A stretch of 64,000 nt of DNA from Verrucomicrobiales bacterium (GCA_002698785.1 PAAG01000047.1:496001-560000); one strand, 5' to 3'; counted from the stretch's first letter, positions 16,665 to 26,145 are shown. Made by a program: numbers and translations. The notes: generated by a model not told the origin, from the letters alone.

Positions 16665-19313
16665 ATGAAATCCCCTTTTCTTCTCCTCATCCTCAGCATT
16701 GTTCTGGCAGCACCCATGAGCAATGGGCAGGACAAACGACATCTTGAGATCGAGTCAGAGTTTGGTTCCTACGTCGCCGACGATTTCCCCTACTTTTGCC
16801 AGACACTGGATGCCCGAGAATTTGGAGAGAACCCTGAGACAGACAATCTAACACCGCGTGGAATCGTCGTCCGATTAGGTTCCGGATACTGGGCATGCTT
16901 CGATCCGGATCTCCTGCGGTGGTCTCTGATCTGGAAAGAGAACGACGAGGGAGAGTTCCTCACGATGGATGGAATGGCGCCAGGCAGCTATCGCCTTCCA
17001 AATCGAAAAGCACCCGCTGGCCAGGAGAGTCTGCCAAGACCCATCGGAACGCCCATTTCTGCTTCACCGGAGTTACCCGGATGGAAAAACTCACCAGGTG
17101 CTTCAGATACCGATCCACGCGATCACTTGAATGCAGAAGAGGGCGAAATTGGTCTCGGTCCGATCCCTGAGTCGATGGGACGATTTTCTGGAGTCCGCGT
17201 TTTAGAAGGAGGAGTCCAAATCGAATACACGGTAGGAGATGCACAAATTTCCGAGCAGCTTGCAGGCAGTTCCGATGGAGTGATTCGAAAGATTGCAGTG
17301 GCCAATCTCACTGGACCGATTTCTCTTCGCACAGCGATTGGCGAGGATCCGTGGAAAGAGATATCCCCTGAGACGGAAACAGGCACTCTTGCCTCCACAA
17401 AGGGTTACCAGATTTTCCTCGTGGAATCCCTCCCGGCGACACCCGCGCCTGCAATGTGGCCAGAGCCTGTAACCGTGAGTTCGACTCCCGCCGAGGGCAC
17501 AGCCCCTTTTGTATTCGATGATCTTTCGCTACCAGTTCCAAATCCGTGGAAACGAAACGTCCGCCTTTCCGGTTTCGATTTTTTCTCTGACGGTAGCGCC
17601 GCATTCTGCACTTTTGATGGTGATGTCTGGATCGTAGAAAACCTCACGGAAGGCCAGAAAGAGGCAACTTGGAAACGATTTGCCTCTGGCCTACACGAGC
17701 CCAAAACCATCTGCATCGTCGAGGATGAGATCTTTGTCTCCGACAGGAACGGCATCGTGAAGCTTCACGACACAGGCAAGAATGGAGAGGCTGACTGGTA
17801 TGAGAACTTTTCTAATATTGTTCCACAGACGGCCGAAACTCGTGAGTTCGCCATGGATATGGCAGCCATACCTGACGGAGGCTTCTACCTTGCCAAGGGA
17901 GGCCAGATCGGAAATACCCGGGGTATCGCCAACGGAACCGTAGTCAAAGTCTCCCCCGACGGACGCTCCTACGAGATTGTCGCGACCGGGTTACGTCAGC
18001 CCTACATCGGTTACGACCCGGAGACGGGAATTCTCACTTCCAGCGACCAGCAAGGTCACTGGAAACCTGCCACTCCCATCTACCGAATTGAACAAGGGAA
18101 ATACTATGGGTTTCAGCCAGCGAAGCTGAAAGACAAAGCCGTTCATCCAGCTCCTATCAATCCTCCAGAGGTTTGGATTCCTCATTTTATCAATCAATCG
18201 GGAGCCTCCCAGGTCTGGATGAAAGGCCCGGATGGCACAAACGCCGACATGGGAGCCCTGAACAAGTCGCTGGTGCACATTGGCTACAATCGTCCCGAAC
18301 TCTTCAAGGTATTTCTCGATGACGACAGAAATCAGGGAGCTGTCGCGCCCATCCTTTCTGGCTTCCCATCCGGAATCTTGAAAGGCCGGGTGAATCCCGC
18401 AGATGGTCGCCTTTATGTTTGTGGCTTTGAGATCTGGGGTACTTCGGGGACACGAGTCAGCGGGCTGTTCCGCGTTCGTCCAACGGAAACGATATCCTGG
18501 CTTCCCAGAAAGGTAAAAGCATTCACTCGTGGCGTGCTTCTCACGTTCGATCACGAGTTGGACTCAGAGCTTGCCTCCGACCTTGGCCGGTATTCCGTCG
18601 ATCGATGGAATTACGAGCAGACACACAACTACGGGTCCGGGAACTTCAAGCTGAACGGCGAACCGGGACAAGAATCCGTCGCACTCGCGAGCGCCAACCT
18701 TTCAACAGACCGGAAGAGCCTTTTCCTCGCCCTCGCGGACATGGCCCCGAGCCACTCCCTTCGAGTCACCTACCGCATCCCGGTGGCCGATTCCATGCAG
18801 GTAGATTCGGCCTATCTCACAGTCTGGGCGCTGGATAAGGTAGATTTGACCAGTATTGGCTTCGAAACTGACGAGATCGATATGGAGCCGAAACGTTCCC
18901 TCACCGGAACAGGCGAGAAGATCAAACCGACTGTCGAAATCGGGAAGGCCGTAGCACTCCAATATGGATGCATTGCCTGCCATGCGACCGGAGATGGAAC
19001 CACCCCCGCTGTTCCTGCTCCCGCGACGGCGGCAGAAGGTGCCCAGGTCGCGGTCGGACCTCCGTGGACAGGCCTTTGGAAATCTTACAGAACCTTTTCA
19101 GACGGCTCTTTCATCAAATCTGTCGACGAAACCTATCTCCGCGAGTCCATCCTCGATCCGGGAAGACGGGTTGCCGAAGGGTTTGAAACGGAAAAAACGG
19201 GAGTCGGCATGCCGTCCTACCTCGGCGTCCTGAAGGACCACGAAATCGAATCTATCATCCTCTACATCAAGACCTTGGGAAAAGGAAAAGGCAAAGGAAA
19301 GAAAAAGGCTTAG
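16665..19313 (+). CDS. Large secreted propeller protein with C-terminal cytochrome c domain
   Basis: 882 residues from the ATG at 16665, which starts a signal peptide (SPFLLLILSIVLAAPMSNGQ). The upstream in-frame ATG at 16617 would bury it. The middle (about 280-600) has repeated NHL/glucose-sorbosone-dehydrogenase-like blades (FDFFSDGSAAFCTFDGDVW, GLRQPYIGYDPE). The last 130 residues are a mono-haem cytochrome c domain with GCIACHATGD near residue 768 and a Met in VGMPSYLG. This architecture is common in PVC-group bacteria, where such proteins are thought to oxidise sugars or related compounds in the periplasm. The N-terminal 250 residues match the DUF6797-type region only from memory. It is a lone gene with no obvious operon partner. 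Confidence 0.75.
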   Translation: MKSPFLLLILSIVLAAPMSNGQDKRHLEIESEFGSYVADDFPYFCQTLDAREFGENPETDNLTPRGIVVRLGSGYWACFDPDLLRWSLIWKENDEGEFLTMDGMAPGSYRLPNRKAPAGQESLPRPIGTPISASPELPGWKNSPGASDTDPRDHLNAEEGEIGLGPIPESMGRFSGVRVLEGGVQIEYTVGDAQISEQLAGSSDGVIRKIAVANLTGPISLRTAIGEDPWKEISPETETGTLASTKGYQIFLVESLPATPAPAMWPEPVTVSSTPAEGTAPFVFDDLSLPVPNPWKRNVRLSGFDFFSDGSAAFCTFDGDVWIVENLTEGQKEATWKRFASGLHEPKTICIVEDEIFVSDRNGIVKLHDTGKNGEADWYENFSNIVPQTAETREFAMDMAAIPDGGFYLAKGGQIGNTRGIANGTVVKVSPDGRSYEIVATGLRQPYIGYDPETGILTSSDQQGHWKPATPIYRIEQGKYYGFQPAKLKDKAVHPAPINPPEVWIPHFINQSGASQVWMKGPDGTNADMGALNKSLVHIGYNRPELFKVFLDDDRNQGAVAPILSGFPSGILKGRVNPADGRLYVCGFEIWGTSGTRVSGLFRVRPTETISWLPRKVKAFTRGVLLTFDHELDSELASDLGRYSVDRWNYEQTHNYGSGNFKLNGEPGQESVALASANLSTDRKSLFLALADMAPSHSLRVTYRIPVADSMQVDSAYLTVWALDKVDLTSIGFETDEIDMEPKRSLTGTGEKIKPTVEIGKAVALQYGCIACHATGDGTTPAVPAPATAAEGAQVAVGPPWTGLWKSYRTFSDGSFIKSVDETYLRESILDPGRRVAEGFETEKTGVGMPSYLGVLKDHEIESIILYIKTLGKGKGKGKKKA

Positions 19314-19517
19314 TCGAGCGATCTCCCAGGCACTCGGAATTGACCGCGCCCGTCCGGAATTGTCGGAAAGGCTTCACATCGAGCCATTTTTCGCTACATT
19401 TGGATATTTTACGTTGATTCGGGAATCGCGGTTCAGCCCCTCAAAACGGCTTGAAACCGAGCCCTTCCCGTCGGAAAAGTAGGAAGTGCATTTCTTGATG
19501 CACAGTGACCACCCAAT
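19314..19517. other. Intergenic region before xseB
   Basis: 204 bp without a gene. It holds a short perfect hairpin at 19486-19503 (GTGCAT, 6-nt loop, ATGCAC) that ends 15 nt before the xseB ATG and could influence its translation. No convincing promoter hexamers were found by eye. Confidence 0.4.
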
Positions 19518-19835
19518 ATGCCGAAAAAATCTGACAGTCCTGCGCCGGTCGACAGCGATCTGGCGTTCGAAGAGGCTCTCTCTCAACTTGAGAGCCTCGT
19601 GCAGGAAATGGAGTCCGATCAAGTTCCCCTTGAGGAATTGATCGAAAACTATGAAAAGGGCTCTCGCCTTTATCAGGTTTGTGAAAAACGACTCGACGAA
19701 GCTCAAGGTCGCATCGAAATCATTCGGAAGAATCGTAACGGAGAAACCGTATTAGAACCCTTTGGAGAAGAAGCTGCAGAATCAGAAAACAGCAGCGAAG
19801 CGGACGCATCCCAGGAACATGGAGAACTATTTTGA
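19518..19835 (+). CDS. xseB: Exodeoxyribonuclease VII small subunit
   Basis: 105 residues. The core FEEALSQLESLVQEMES and PLEELIENYEKGSRLYQVCEKRL with DEAQGRIEII is the helical hairpin of XseB, which binds the large subunit XseA to form the single-strand-specific exonuclease VII. An acidic tail of about 25 residues (EEAAESENSSEAD) extends beyond the family core. The gene overlaps dxs by 17 nt, the familiar xseB-dxs linkage seen in many bacteria; ispA, often found between them, is absent here. Confidence 0.92.
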   Translation: MPKKSDSPAPVDSDLAFEEALSQLESLVQEMESDQVPLEELIENYEKGSRLYQVCEKRLDEAQGRIEIIRKNRNGETVLEPFGEEAAESENSSEADASQEHGELF

Positions 19836-21738
19836 ATTTCCCGAAATCCCGACTGAAGACCTGCCAAAGGTAGATTCAGCGGAAGAGTTGAAGCGCCTGC
19901 CGCTCGAAGAGCTCCCCAAACTTGCGGAGAACATTCGCCGCACTCTGATCCACTCACTCGCAAAAACAGGAGGCCATCTCGGTCCGAACCTGGGAGTCGT
20001 GGAGCTGACCATTGCTCTCCATCGAATTTTTAATACTCCTGACGACAAGTTCGTGTTCGACGTCAGCCACCAGGGCTATGTCCACAAAATGCTGACGGGC
20101 CGGTGGGACGAGATTCATACCATTCGGACGTACAAGGGCCTAAATGGCTTTCTGTTGAGAAGCGAAAGCGAGCACGACTGCTACGGAGCTGGACACGCCG
20201 GAACGGCGGTCTCTGCGGCACTCGGCATGGCCGCGGCGCGTGACATCAACGGGACTGATGAACATGTCGTAGCCGTCGCAGGTGATGCAGCCTTTACTTG
20301 TGGTCCCACTTTCGAAGCTCTCAACAACATCGCCGAAACAACCAAACGCTTCATTCTTGTTCTCAACGACAATGAATGGTCGATTGACCGTAACGTTGGA
20401 GCTATCGCGAAATATTTTCACGCCCTCCAGACAAGTTCAACCTATTCTCATATCCACGAGAAAGCTGCCGATTTCGTCGAGCGTATCGCTGGAAAATCCA
20501 TTCGATCGATCGCAAAGCGGGTTGAGAGCGGAGCAAAGAACCTCCTTTTCCCCAACGTGCTTTTCGAGAAATTCGGCATGCACTACTACGGCCCTATCGA
20601 CGGTCACGACCTTGATCTTCTGGTCAAGACCTTCGATTTCCTGAAAGACCAGGAAGAGCCTGTCGTTCTCCACGTGATCACCGAGAAAGGGCGTGGATAC
20701 GAACCAGCCAAGGCGAATCCGATGAAGTTTCACGGACTTGGTCCATACAAATCGGATACAGGAGAGACTCCGGGGGGTGGAGCGCCAACCTTTTCCCAGC
20801 TTTATGGTCGTCACCTTGGAAAATTCGCAGAAGACGACAAAAAGATCGTCGCGGTCACAGCAGCAATGCCGACTGGGACAGGTCTCGTGGAATTCCAGAA
20901 AGTCGTTCCAGAACGCTACTACGATGTGGGAATTGCCGAGGAGCACGCCGCTCTCTTTGCCTGCGGCCAGGCAACTCAGGGCCTGAAGCCATTCCTCACT
21001 ATCTACTCAACATTCTTCCAGCGCGCCTACGACATGGCAGTGCATGACATCGGTATCCAGAATCTGCCAGTGCGTCTCTGTATGGACCGCGCCGGCTTGA
21101 GTGGTGACGATGGTCCAACTCACCATGGTCTCTTCGACATTGGTTACATGCGCCACATTCCAAACTGGGTGTTCATGCAGGCCAAGGACGAAGACGAATT
21201 CGTCGACATGCTCTGGACAATGGCTAACTACGACGACGGTCCCATTGCAATCCGTTACCCTCGAGGTGCCGGAGTCGGGGCCACACCGAAAGAGCAGCCC
21301 GAACTACTTGAGATTGGAAAAGCAGAAGTCGTCGCCGACGGAACGGACATCGCCCTGTTTGGACTTGGCCACCTGTTTGATATGGCTTCACAGACTCGCG
21401 ATCGCCTGGAGGAAATGGGCTATTCCGTTGCCTTGATTAACCCTCGCTGGATCAAGCCGCTCGATACTGCCTGTATCGAGAAGTTTGCACGGCAGTGTCC
21501 TGTGGTGATGTCGTTCGAAGATCATGTCCTACACAATGGTTTCGGAGCCGCTATCATCGAACACTTGAACGATGCTGGCATTCAGACACCAGTGGAACGT
21601 ATCGGCTGGCCAGATGAGTTCGTCGAGCACGGTAAAGTAGACATTCTCCGAGAGAAGCACGGACTCACAGTAGAAGCTGCTGTGGAGAAAGCACTGAAGC
21701 ACCTTCCTGCCAGAAAAGCGCAGGCAATGGCGAGCTAG
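19819..21738 (+). CDS. dxs: 1-deoxy-D-xylulose-5-phosphate synthase
   Basis: 639 residues, thiamine-diphosphate enzyme that condenses pyruvate and glyceraldehyde-3-phosphate in the first step of the MEP isoprenoid pathway. Visible features are SLAKTGGHLGPNLGVVELT near 50-70 (conserved His), GAGHAGTAVSAALGMA, the ThDP motif GDAAFTCGPTFEALNN, NDNEWSIDRNVGA, and the pyrimidine-domain DRAGLSGDDGPTHHG. Usual length. The ATG at 19819 lies inside the end of xseB. An earlier in-frame start at 19762 would add 19 lysine-rich residues and was rejected. Its stop overlaps the stop of the opposing kinase gene by 4 bp. Confidence 0.96.
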   Translation: MENYFEFPEIPTEDLPKVDSAEELKRLPLEELPKLAENIRRTLIHSLAKTGGHLGPNLGVVELTIALHRIFNTPDDKFVFDVSHQGYVHKMLTGRWDEIHTIRTYKGLNGFLLRSESEHDCYGAGHAGTAVSAALGMAAARDINGTDEHVVAVAGDAAFTCGPTFEALNNIAETTKRFILVLNDNEWSIDRNVGAIAKYFHALQTSSTYSHIHEKAADFVERIAGKSIRSIAKRVESGAKNLLFPNVLFEKFGMHYYGPIDGHDLDLLVKTFDFLKDQEEPVVLHVITEKGRGYEPAKANPMKFHGLGPYKSDTGETPGGGAPTFSQLYGRHLGKFAEDDKKIVAVTAAMPTGTGLVEFQKVVPERYYDVGIAEEHAALFACGQATQGLKPFLTIYSTFFQRAYDMAVHDIGIQNLPVRLCMDRAGLSGDDGPTHHGLFDIGYMRHIPNWVFMQAKDEDEFVDMLWTMANYDDGPIAIRYPRGAGVGATPKEQPELLEIGKAEVVADGTDIALFGLGHLFDMASQTRDRLEEMGYSVALINPRWIKPLDTACIEKFARQCPVVMSFEDHVLHNGFGAAIIEHLNDAGIQTPVERIGWPDEFVEHGKVDILREKHGLTVEAAVEKALKHLPARKAQAMAS

Positions 21739-23342
21739 GAAAGCCTCGGGGCGGGAGGAAGAGTCACCACAAAACGGGTCTCTTCTTCGTCAGCATGTTC
21801 CAGCACTAACTTGCCTCCGTGGCCTTCGAATACTGCTTTTGCAAGGCTCAAGCCTAGACCAAATCCGTGGACGCCACGACTACGCGCAGCATCTGCACGA
21901 AAGAACCGATCGAATACTTTTTCTCGTTCTTCTTCTGCGATCCCGGGACCGGAGTTGGCTACGACTAGCTTCAGCTTCCCGTCCACTTTGCTGAGTTCCA
22001 AGCGAACAAAACCGTCTTCCTTGTTGTACTTGATCGCATTGTTCACGAGATTCAGCAGCGCTTGCCGGAGCAAAACAGCATCACCGATGATCTCGGCACC
22101 TTCCTCAATCACCGCGTCAATAAACACGTTTGCTGACTCAGCCATAATCTCAGCATCCTCAACAATCGAGATCAACTCTTCAGTCACCTGGACGCGATCA
22201 GTTTTCCGTATCAGCTCTCCCACATCCGCCTGAGAAAGCAGCATCAGACTGCGAATGATCGACTTTAGGCGGTTCGTTTCTTCTCGTAAAACGAGCAGCC
22301 TCTTCTCCTCTGATGTTCCCGGCCTGCATTCGCGAAGTGCCGATTCAATCTCCCCCTGGATAATGGCGAGCGGAGTTTTCAACTCGTGAGATACATCGGC
22401 GCTGAAACGATTCGCATGAGAGAAGCTCATCTCAAGTCGATCCATCATACGATTCAGAACTGCGACAAGACGGGAAATTTCAGGATCCGTATCCTTGTTT
22501 TCGGGCATACGCGCACTCAACTCCCGGGCGGTAACTTGGCTCGCCGTTTCAGATATCGTCCTCAGAGGGCGCAACGCTCTTTCAGCCACCAGCCAACCAC
22601 CAAACGCGATCATTGCGAGAGCAATCGGAACAGCGATCAACAATCCTCTTTCCAGCTGTTTCAACTCCTCACGCGAACGGGATAGGTCGAGACCCGCAAG
22701 AATGAAATAGCCTCTCTCTCTAACCACGACAAACCGCCAACGTTTTCCGTCGTAGCTCGCGGTAGCATACTCTTCTTGCCCCTCTCTTGCACGGCCTGGT
22801 CCTTTCTTTCCAGAAAGTGGTGGTGGTCGATCACCATCTTTCCACTTTCCTTTCTCGCCCTTCCCTTTTGGAAAGCCACCGCTCCCGCCTGCCCCAGCAG
22901 GTCGTGGACGAGCGGGCGGACCTTGTTCTGAATCAGAATTTATCCTTTCCAAACGCTCTAACGGATCGTGCCATTCAGGACGTCGACGCGGTTCAGGAAC
23001 AGCAGATGGAAAACCCTCGGGAAAATTGCTCCTCAGTTCATCGAATTTATCAACAGATGAATAGACGACTTCGTCATTTACATCGTCACGAGCGTAGAGA
23101 ATCAAAACGCCTTCCTCCATGTCGTCACCATGCGTGATGTCGATCGTTCGGGTGATACTGTTCCAATCTACCCTGGGATGCATGTCCCTTATCGTTCTCC
23201 CTGCAATTCCTGCCAGGCGGATGTCTATCGACTCCAGGACAGTACGTCGCATCACAAACCATGAGAGCACTGCCATGCCGACAATCGCCACCCCTGAAAT
23301 CAGGGTGGAAATTAGCACCAGTCGAATACGGAGAGAATGCAT
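21735..23342 (-). CDS. Sensor histidine kinase of an OmpR-type two-component system
   Basis: 535 residues. Layout: a membrane helix near 8-30, a periplasmic domain to about 230, a second helix near 234-252, HAMP to about 305, the phosphoacceptor box FSADVSHELKTPL with His319, N-box NLVNNAIKYN and G-box GFGLGLSLAKAV. The architecture resembles CusS/QseC-type kinases. The periplasmic domain contains an unusual basic, Gly/Pro-rich low-complexity stretch near residues 142-187 (for example GKGEKGKWKDGDRPPP), absent from typical relatives. The gene follows the response regulator gene by 3 bp and is surely co-transcribed with it. The signal is unknown; CusS likeness would suggest metal or envelope stress. 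Confidence 0.93.
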   Translation of the reverse strand: MHSLRIRLVLISTLISGVAIVGMAVLSWFVMRRTVLESIDIRLAGIAGRTIRDMHPRVDWNSITRTIDITHGDDMEEGVLILYARDDVNDEVVYSSVDKFDELRSNFPEGFPSAVPEPRRRPEWHDPLERLERINSDSEQGPPARPRPAGAGGSGGFPKGKGEKGKWKDGDRPPPLSGKKGPGRAREGQEEYATASYDGKRWRFVVVRERGYFILAGLDLSRSREELKQLERGLLIAVPIALAMIAFGGWLVAERALRPLRTISETASQVTARELSARMPENKDTDPEISRLVAVLNRMMDRLEMSFSHANRFSADVSHELKTPLAIIQGEIESALRECRPGTSEEKRLLVLREETNRLKSIIRSLMLLSQADVGELIRKTDRVQVTEELISIVEDAEIMAESANVFIDAVIEEGAEIIGDAVLLRQALLNLVNNAIKYNKEDGFVRLELSKVDGKLKLVVANSGPGIAEEEREKVFDRFFRADAARSRGVHGFGLGLSLAKAVFEGHGGKLVLEHADEEETRFVVTLPPAPRLS

Positions 23343-23345
23343 CGG

Positions 23346-24020
23346 CTACTTCGGTTTACCGATGCGATAGCCGACTCCTCGCACTGTTTCGATTAATTTC
23401 TGGTCAAAGTCCTTGTCGATCTTCTTCCGGAGGCGCTGGATGTAGACGTCGACAAGGTTAGTGTCAGGGTCGAAAGAATAGTTCCAGACATGCTCGCAGA
23501 TCTGCGTCCGGCTCAATACCCTACCTGGAGAACGCATGAGGAATTCCAGCAGTGAAAACTCCCGCATGGAAAGCTGTATTTCCTCGTTGTTGCGGCGAAC
23601 CACTCGATTCACAAGGTCCATACTGAGGTCTTCAACACGCAGAACGTGAGTAGGTTCACCAGCCGATCTTCTAACAATGGTATGCAGGCGTGCCACAAGT
23701 TCTTCTATGTAGAACGGTTTGGTCATGTAATCGTCAGCACCAAGGTTCAGACCTTCAAGACGCTCGTCGAGTTCGCTCCTTGCTGTAAGCAATATCACTG
23801 GCGTGCTGAAACCTTTCTTGCGGAGATTCCGCAATATGCTCAGCCCATCCCTACCCGGCAGCATGATATCCAGGACAATGGCATCGTAGGGCTCAGTAGT
23901 CGCCAAGCCATACCCGTCGTCGCCATTGTGAGTCATATCGACAACAAAGCCCTGCTCCTTCAGCCCCTTCTCGACGAAGGAAGCAATTCTCTCCTGATCC
24001 TCTACCACCAGTACTCTCAT
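23346..24020 (-). CDS. OmpR/PhoB-type response regulator
   Basis: 224 residues from the ATG at 24018-24020 (MRVLVVEDQ); a longer frame adds a non-homologous 23-residue leader. The receiver domain has the acidic pair ED at 7-8, phosphoacceptor Asp51 in IVLDIMLPG, Thr in LLTARSE and Lys in YMTKPFY. The C-terminal winged helix shows SMREFSLLEFLMRSPGRV and VDVYIQRLRKKID, and ends GVGYRIG, all typical of PhoB-type DNA-binding domains. It is the partner of the kinase 3 bp downstream. A strong terminator at 24101-24135 separates it from the peroxidase gene upstream, so the pair has its own promoter. Confidence 0.95.
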   Translation of the reverse strand: MRVLVVEDQERIASFVEKGLKEQGFVVDMTHNGDDGYGLATTEPYDAIVLDIMLPGRDGLSILRNLRKKGFSTPVILLTARSELDERLEGLNLGADDYMTKPFYIEELVARLHTIVRRSAGEPTHVLRVEDLSMDLVNRVVRRNNEEIQLSMREFSLLEFLMRSPGRVLSRTQICEHVWNYSFDPDTNLVDVYIQRLRKKIDKDFDQKLIETVRGVGYRIGKPK

Positions 24021-24100
24021 AAACGTTTCGGATTCTTTTTCAGCATTGCGGGATTCGGAAGGTGCATCAAGGAAATAGCCATTCCTCATTTGCGAACTGA

Positions 24101-24135
24101 GCGGAGCCCCGGAACAACACCACCCGGGACCCCGC
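24101..24135 (-). terminator. Intrinsic-type stem-loop downstream of the peroxidase gene
   Basis: Two 12-nt arms (24101-24112 and 24124-24135) enclose an 11-nt loop. On the minus-strand transcript all 12 positions pair, two of them as G-U, which points to function in that direction. It lies 40 bp after the peroxidase stop and ahead of the response regulator gene. There is no strong U-run behind it. Confidence 0.55.
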
Positions 24136-24174
24136 TACCCGCTCAACCTTCCAAGTTGAAATTCAATAACATCA

Positions 24175-25995
24175 TTATCTGTGACCCATTCCACCACGGA
24201 ACGCAGGCCGATGCCCCATACCGCCTCTTCCTGAAAGCTCGAGCGGGAGGCGATCGAGAACCCAGATATTGTCTGGTAGCTCCCGGTCAATTTCGGTATT
24301 CCTGCGAATAATTTTGGCTAAAGTCTGCTGCTCGATAAGGCCCTGCAGTTTTCTATCCAGGTGATTTTGATACCAGAATCTGTCACCATCTCTCAGCCGA
24401 ATGAATTGCTCTCGCAAGATCGCCCGCACCGACTCACCCACCATTGCTCCCCGAACAGGCGGCTCGGCCAAACCACCGACCCAGAAGTCAATCTCCTCTA
24501 CATCTGGATAGACGGAGGCAAAGGCATCCTGAAGTTCTTCGTCAGGAGTGATCTCATCAAAATCGTCTACCGGTTCCAGACCAAAGTTGCGGCGCACCTC
24601 GTTGTATCCCGGCAAGCCATGATCCCGACCGCGTTGAATATTCAAAGCCGCGAGGTCGAACCCTCCTGCCCCCGGAGGCCCAAAAAGAAAATTACGAACA
24701 GCATCGACCAGTTTCGTGTCAATTTCCTGAGCCGGCTGGCGAGACAGTCCTCTCAAAATAGGTTCGATACCTCCCTCGTCGGTGATTTTTGTGGGATCGA
24801 AAAATGCCCGCGCTAGATCAAGATGTCCTTCGTCAATCTCCTCCATGCGGCGATCCAACCGCAGCAACTGCGGCGAGAGCATCGTGTGTCCGAACCGATA
24901 AGCAGCAGTAGCAAACACGTTCGTAATGCCGGGATTAAGATCAGGTTTGTATCCTCGGTATCGAGGAATTGCATCGCGACCCAATAGTAACGGGAGAAAT
25001 TCCTGATACGTAATCACCTGCATTTCAGCACCGACGATGGATCGGGCGACTTCATAAATTGTATCTCCGTCGATACCAGGATTCGATTTTTGAATCACTT
25101 CTGCCCAGTAGTTGTGTTCCCTGACAAAGAGCGTGTGCAGCGAAGTGAGCCCCACCTGTTCGTTGGCTCTGAAATCTCCCGCGACGAAATAGTCCGGATC
25201 GTCGGAATCAGGAGCATTTGGTAAACCGTCCTCGTTAAACGGAAGCAAATTCTCGCTGCTGGTCTTCAGCTTGCCCGAGCCGTCCAGCATTCGAAGCGCC
25301 TCTGCTCTTTCTACATCGGAGCCATAGACATTCGAAGCATCAATAAAAGCTGTGATTTCGTTGATCTGTTCCCGAACTCCGTCGACATCAACGCTAAAGG
25401 AGCGATCCATGGGAATTTCCTGCGTCCCAGTAGCCTGCGGATCAAAATAGGGATCCCCAGCGGGAATCGGAATGTTGAACGGCTCGATCAGGTCGCTGGT
25501 AGGCGTCAGCGTGATGTCATGGTCGAGGAATTGCCCCCATTGCCACAAATAATCAGTCACCTTTCTGTGATTAATTATCGATTCTTCCTGGGCAGAAACG
25601 GCATTACTGATCTCCCGGGCGCCACGCCGATCCCCCCCCGACGGCGCATCCACCCCATCAGAATAATCCGCCGTAGTCCGTCTGAGAAAGGGAATCTCGG
25701 CGTTTCCCCAGTGTGGATGTTCGACATTGTTGCCTTGCCCCGTTATTGTTCGAAACTCGTTGGGGAACAATATAGTGCGCATACCCATGCGTACCTGACC
25801 TGGATGCTTTTGATTGTTCCGAGGCTCCTCAGGGCCTCGGATGTGGGACTTCCTAAAATCGTTGGGAGAGCCGCCATCCAAATCATCATCAGCAGTCGCC
25901 AGTGACAAAAGCACTGCTGAAAGAATGGAAAACACCCAGAAGAAAGGGGCGTTTCCCGGCAGGTGGCACCTTGGGGAGAGGGATTTTTTCTTCAT
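24175..25995 (-). CDS. Secreted animal-type haem peroxidase
   Basis: 606 residues with an N-terminal export signal (hydrophobic about 17-33, cleavage near SLATADD). It belongs to the peroxidase-cyclooxygenase superfamily (animal haem peroxidases such as peroxidasin). The distal haem motif WGQFLDHDITLTP near residue 153 holds the catalytic His and the Asp for the covalent haem link. The proximal His lies in AAYRFGHTML near 344. ALNIQRGRDHGLPGYNE near 424 is the best family fingerprint. Such bacterial enzymes oxidise halides or thiocyanate with hydrogen peroxide outside the cell. The C-terminus repeats GGMGHR twice. It is divergent from glgX, with nested palindromes in the gap. Confidence 0.93.
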   Translation of the reverse strand: MKKKSLSPRCHLPGNAPFFWVFSILSAVLLSLATADDDLDGGSPNDFRKSHIRGPEEPRNNQKHPGQVRMGMRTILFPNEFRTITGQGNNVEHPHWGNAEIPFLRRTTADYSDGVDAPSGGDRRGAREISNAVSAQEESIINHRKVTDYLWQWGQFLDHDITLTPTSDLIEPFNIPIPAGDPYFDPQATGTQEIPMDRSFSVDVDGVREQINEITAFIDASNVYGSDVERAEALRMLDGSGKLKTSSENLLPFNEDGLPNAPDSDDPDYFVAGDFRANEQVGLTSLHTLFVREHNYWAEVIQKSNPGIDGDTIYEVARSIVGAEMQVITYQEFLPLLLGRDAIPRYRGYKPDLNPGITNVFATAAYRFGHTMLSPQLLRLDRRMEEIDEGHLDLARAFFDPTKITDEGGIEPILRGLSRQPAQEIDTKLVDAVRNFLFGPPGAGGFDLAALNIQRGRDHGLPGYNEVRRNFGLEPVDDFDEITPDEELQDAFASVYPDVEEIDFWVGGLAEPPVRGAMVGESVRAILREQFIRLRDGDRFWYQNHLDRKLQGLIEQQTLAKIIRRNTEIDRELPDNIWVLDRLPLELSGRGGMGHRPAFRGGMGHR

Positions 25996-26015
25996 GATGG
26001 CACCATTCCTTCTTA

Positions 26016-26084
26016 AAGTGACAGAATCGGAAGCCCATAAATGACAAAACTGTCATTTTTCCATTTTTTCCCGGTGTGTCACTT
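26016..26084. promoter_or_regulatory. Nested palindromes between the peroxidase gene and glgX
   Basis: An inner palindrome ATGACA-AAAC-TGTCAT (26041-26056) is framed almost concentrically by AAGTGACA (26016-26023) and TGTCACTT (26077-26084). That makes four TGACA half-sites in 69 bp. The arrangement looks like a two-tier operator for a dimeric or looping regulator. The inner part followed by T-rich sequence could instead act as a terminator in the plus direction, but no gene ends there. Confidence 0.5.
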
Positions 26085-26145
26085 GATTCAACCGATGAGA
26101 AGACCGAAAACTGGCACCCCGAACCGCTACACACTATATTAGCTC

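Noticed and set aside
26112-26140. TGGCAC before a TATATT as a sigma54 or sigma70 promoter of glgX
   Set aside because: The sigma54 -12 GC element is missing, and the -10-like box lies only 6 bp before the ATG.
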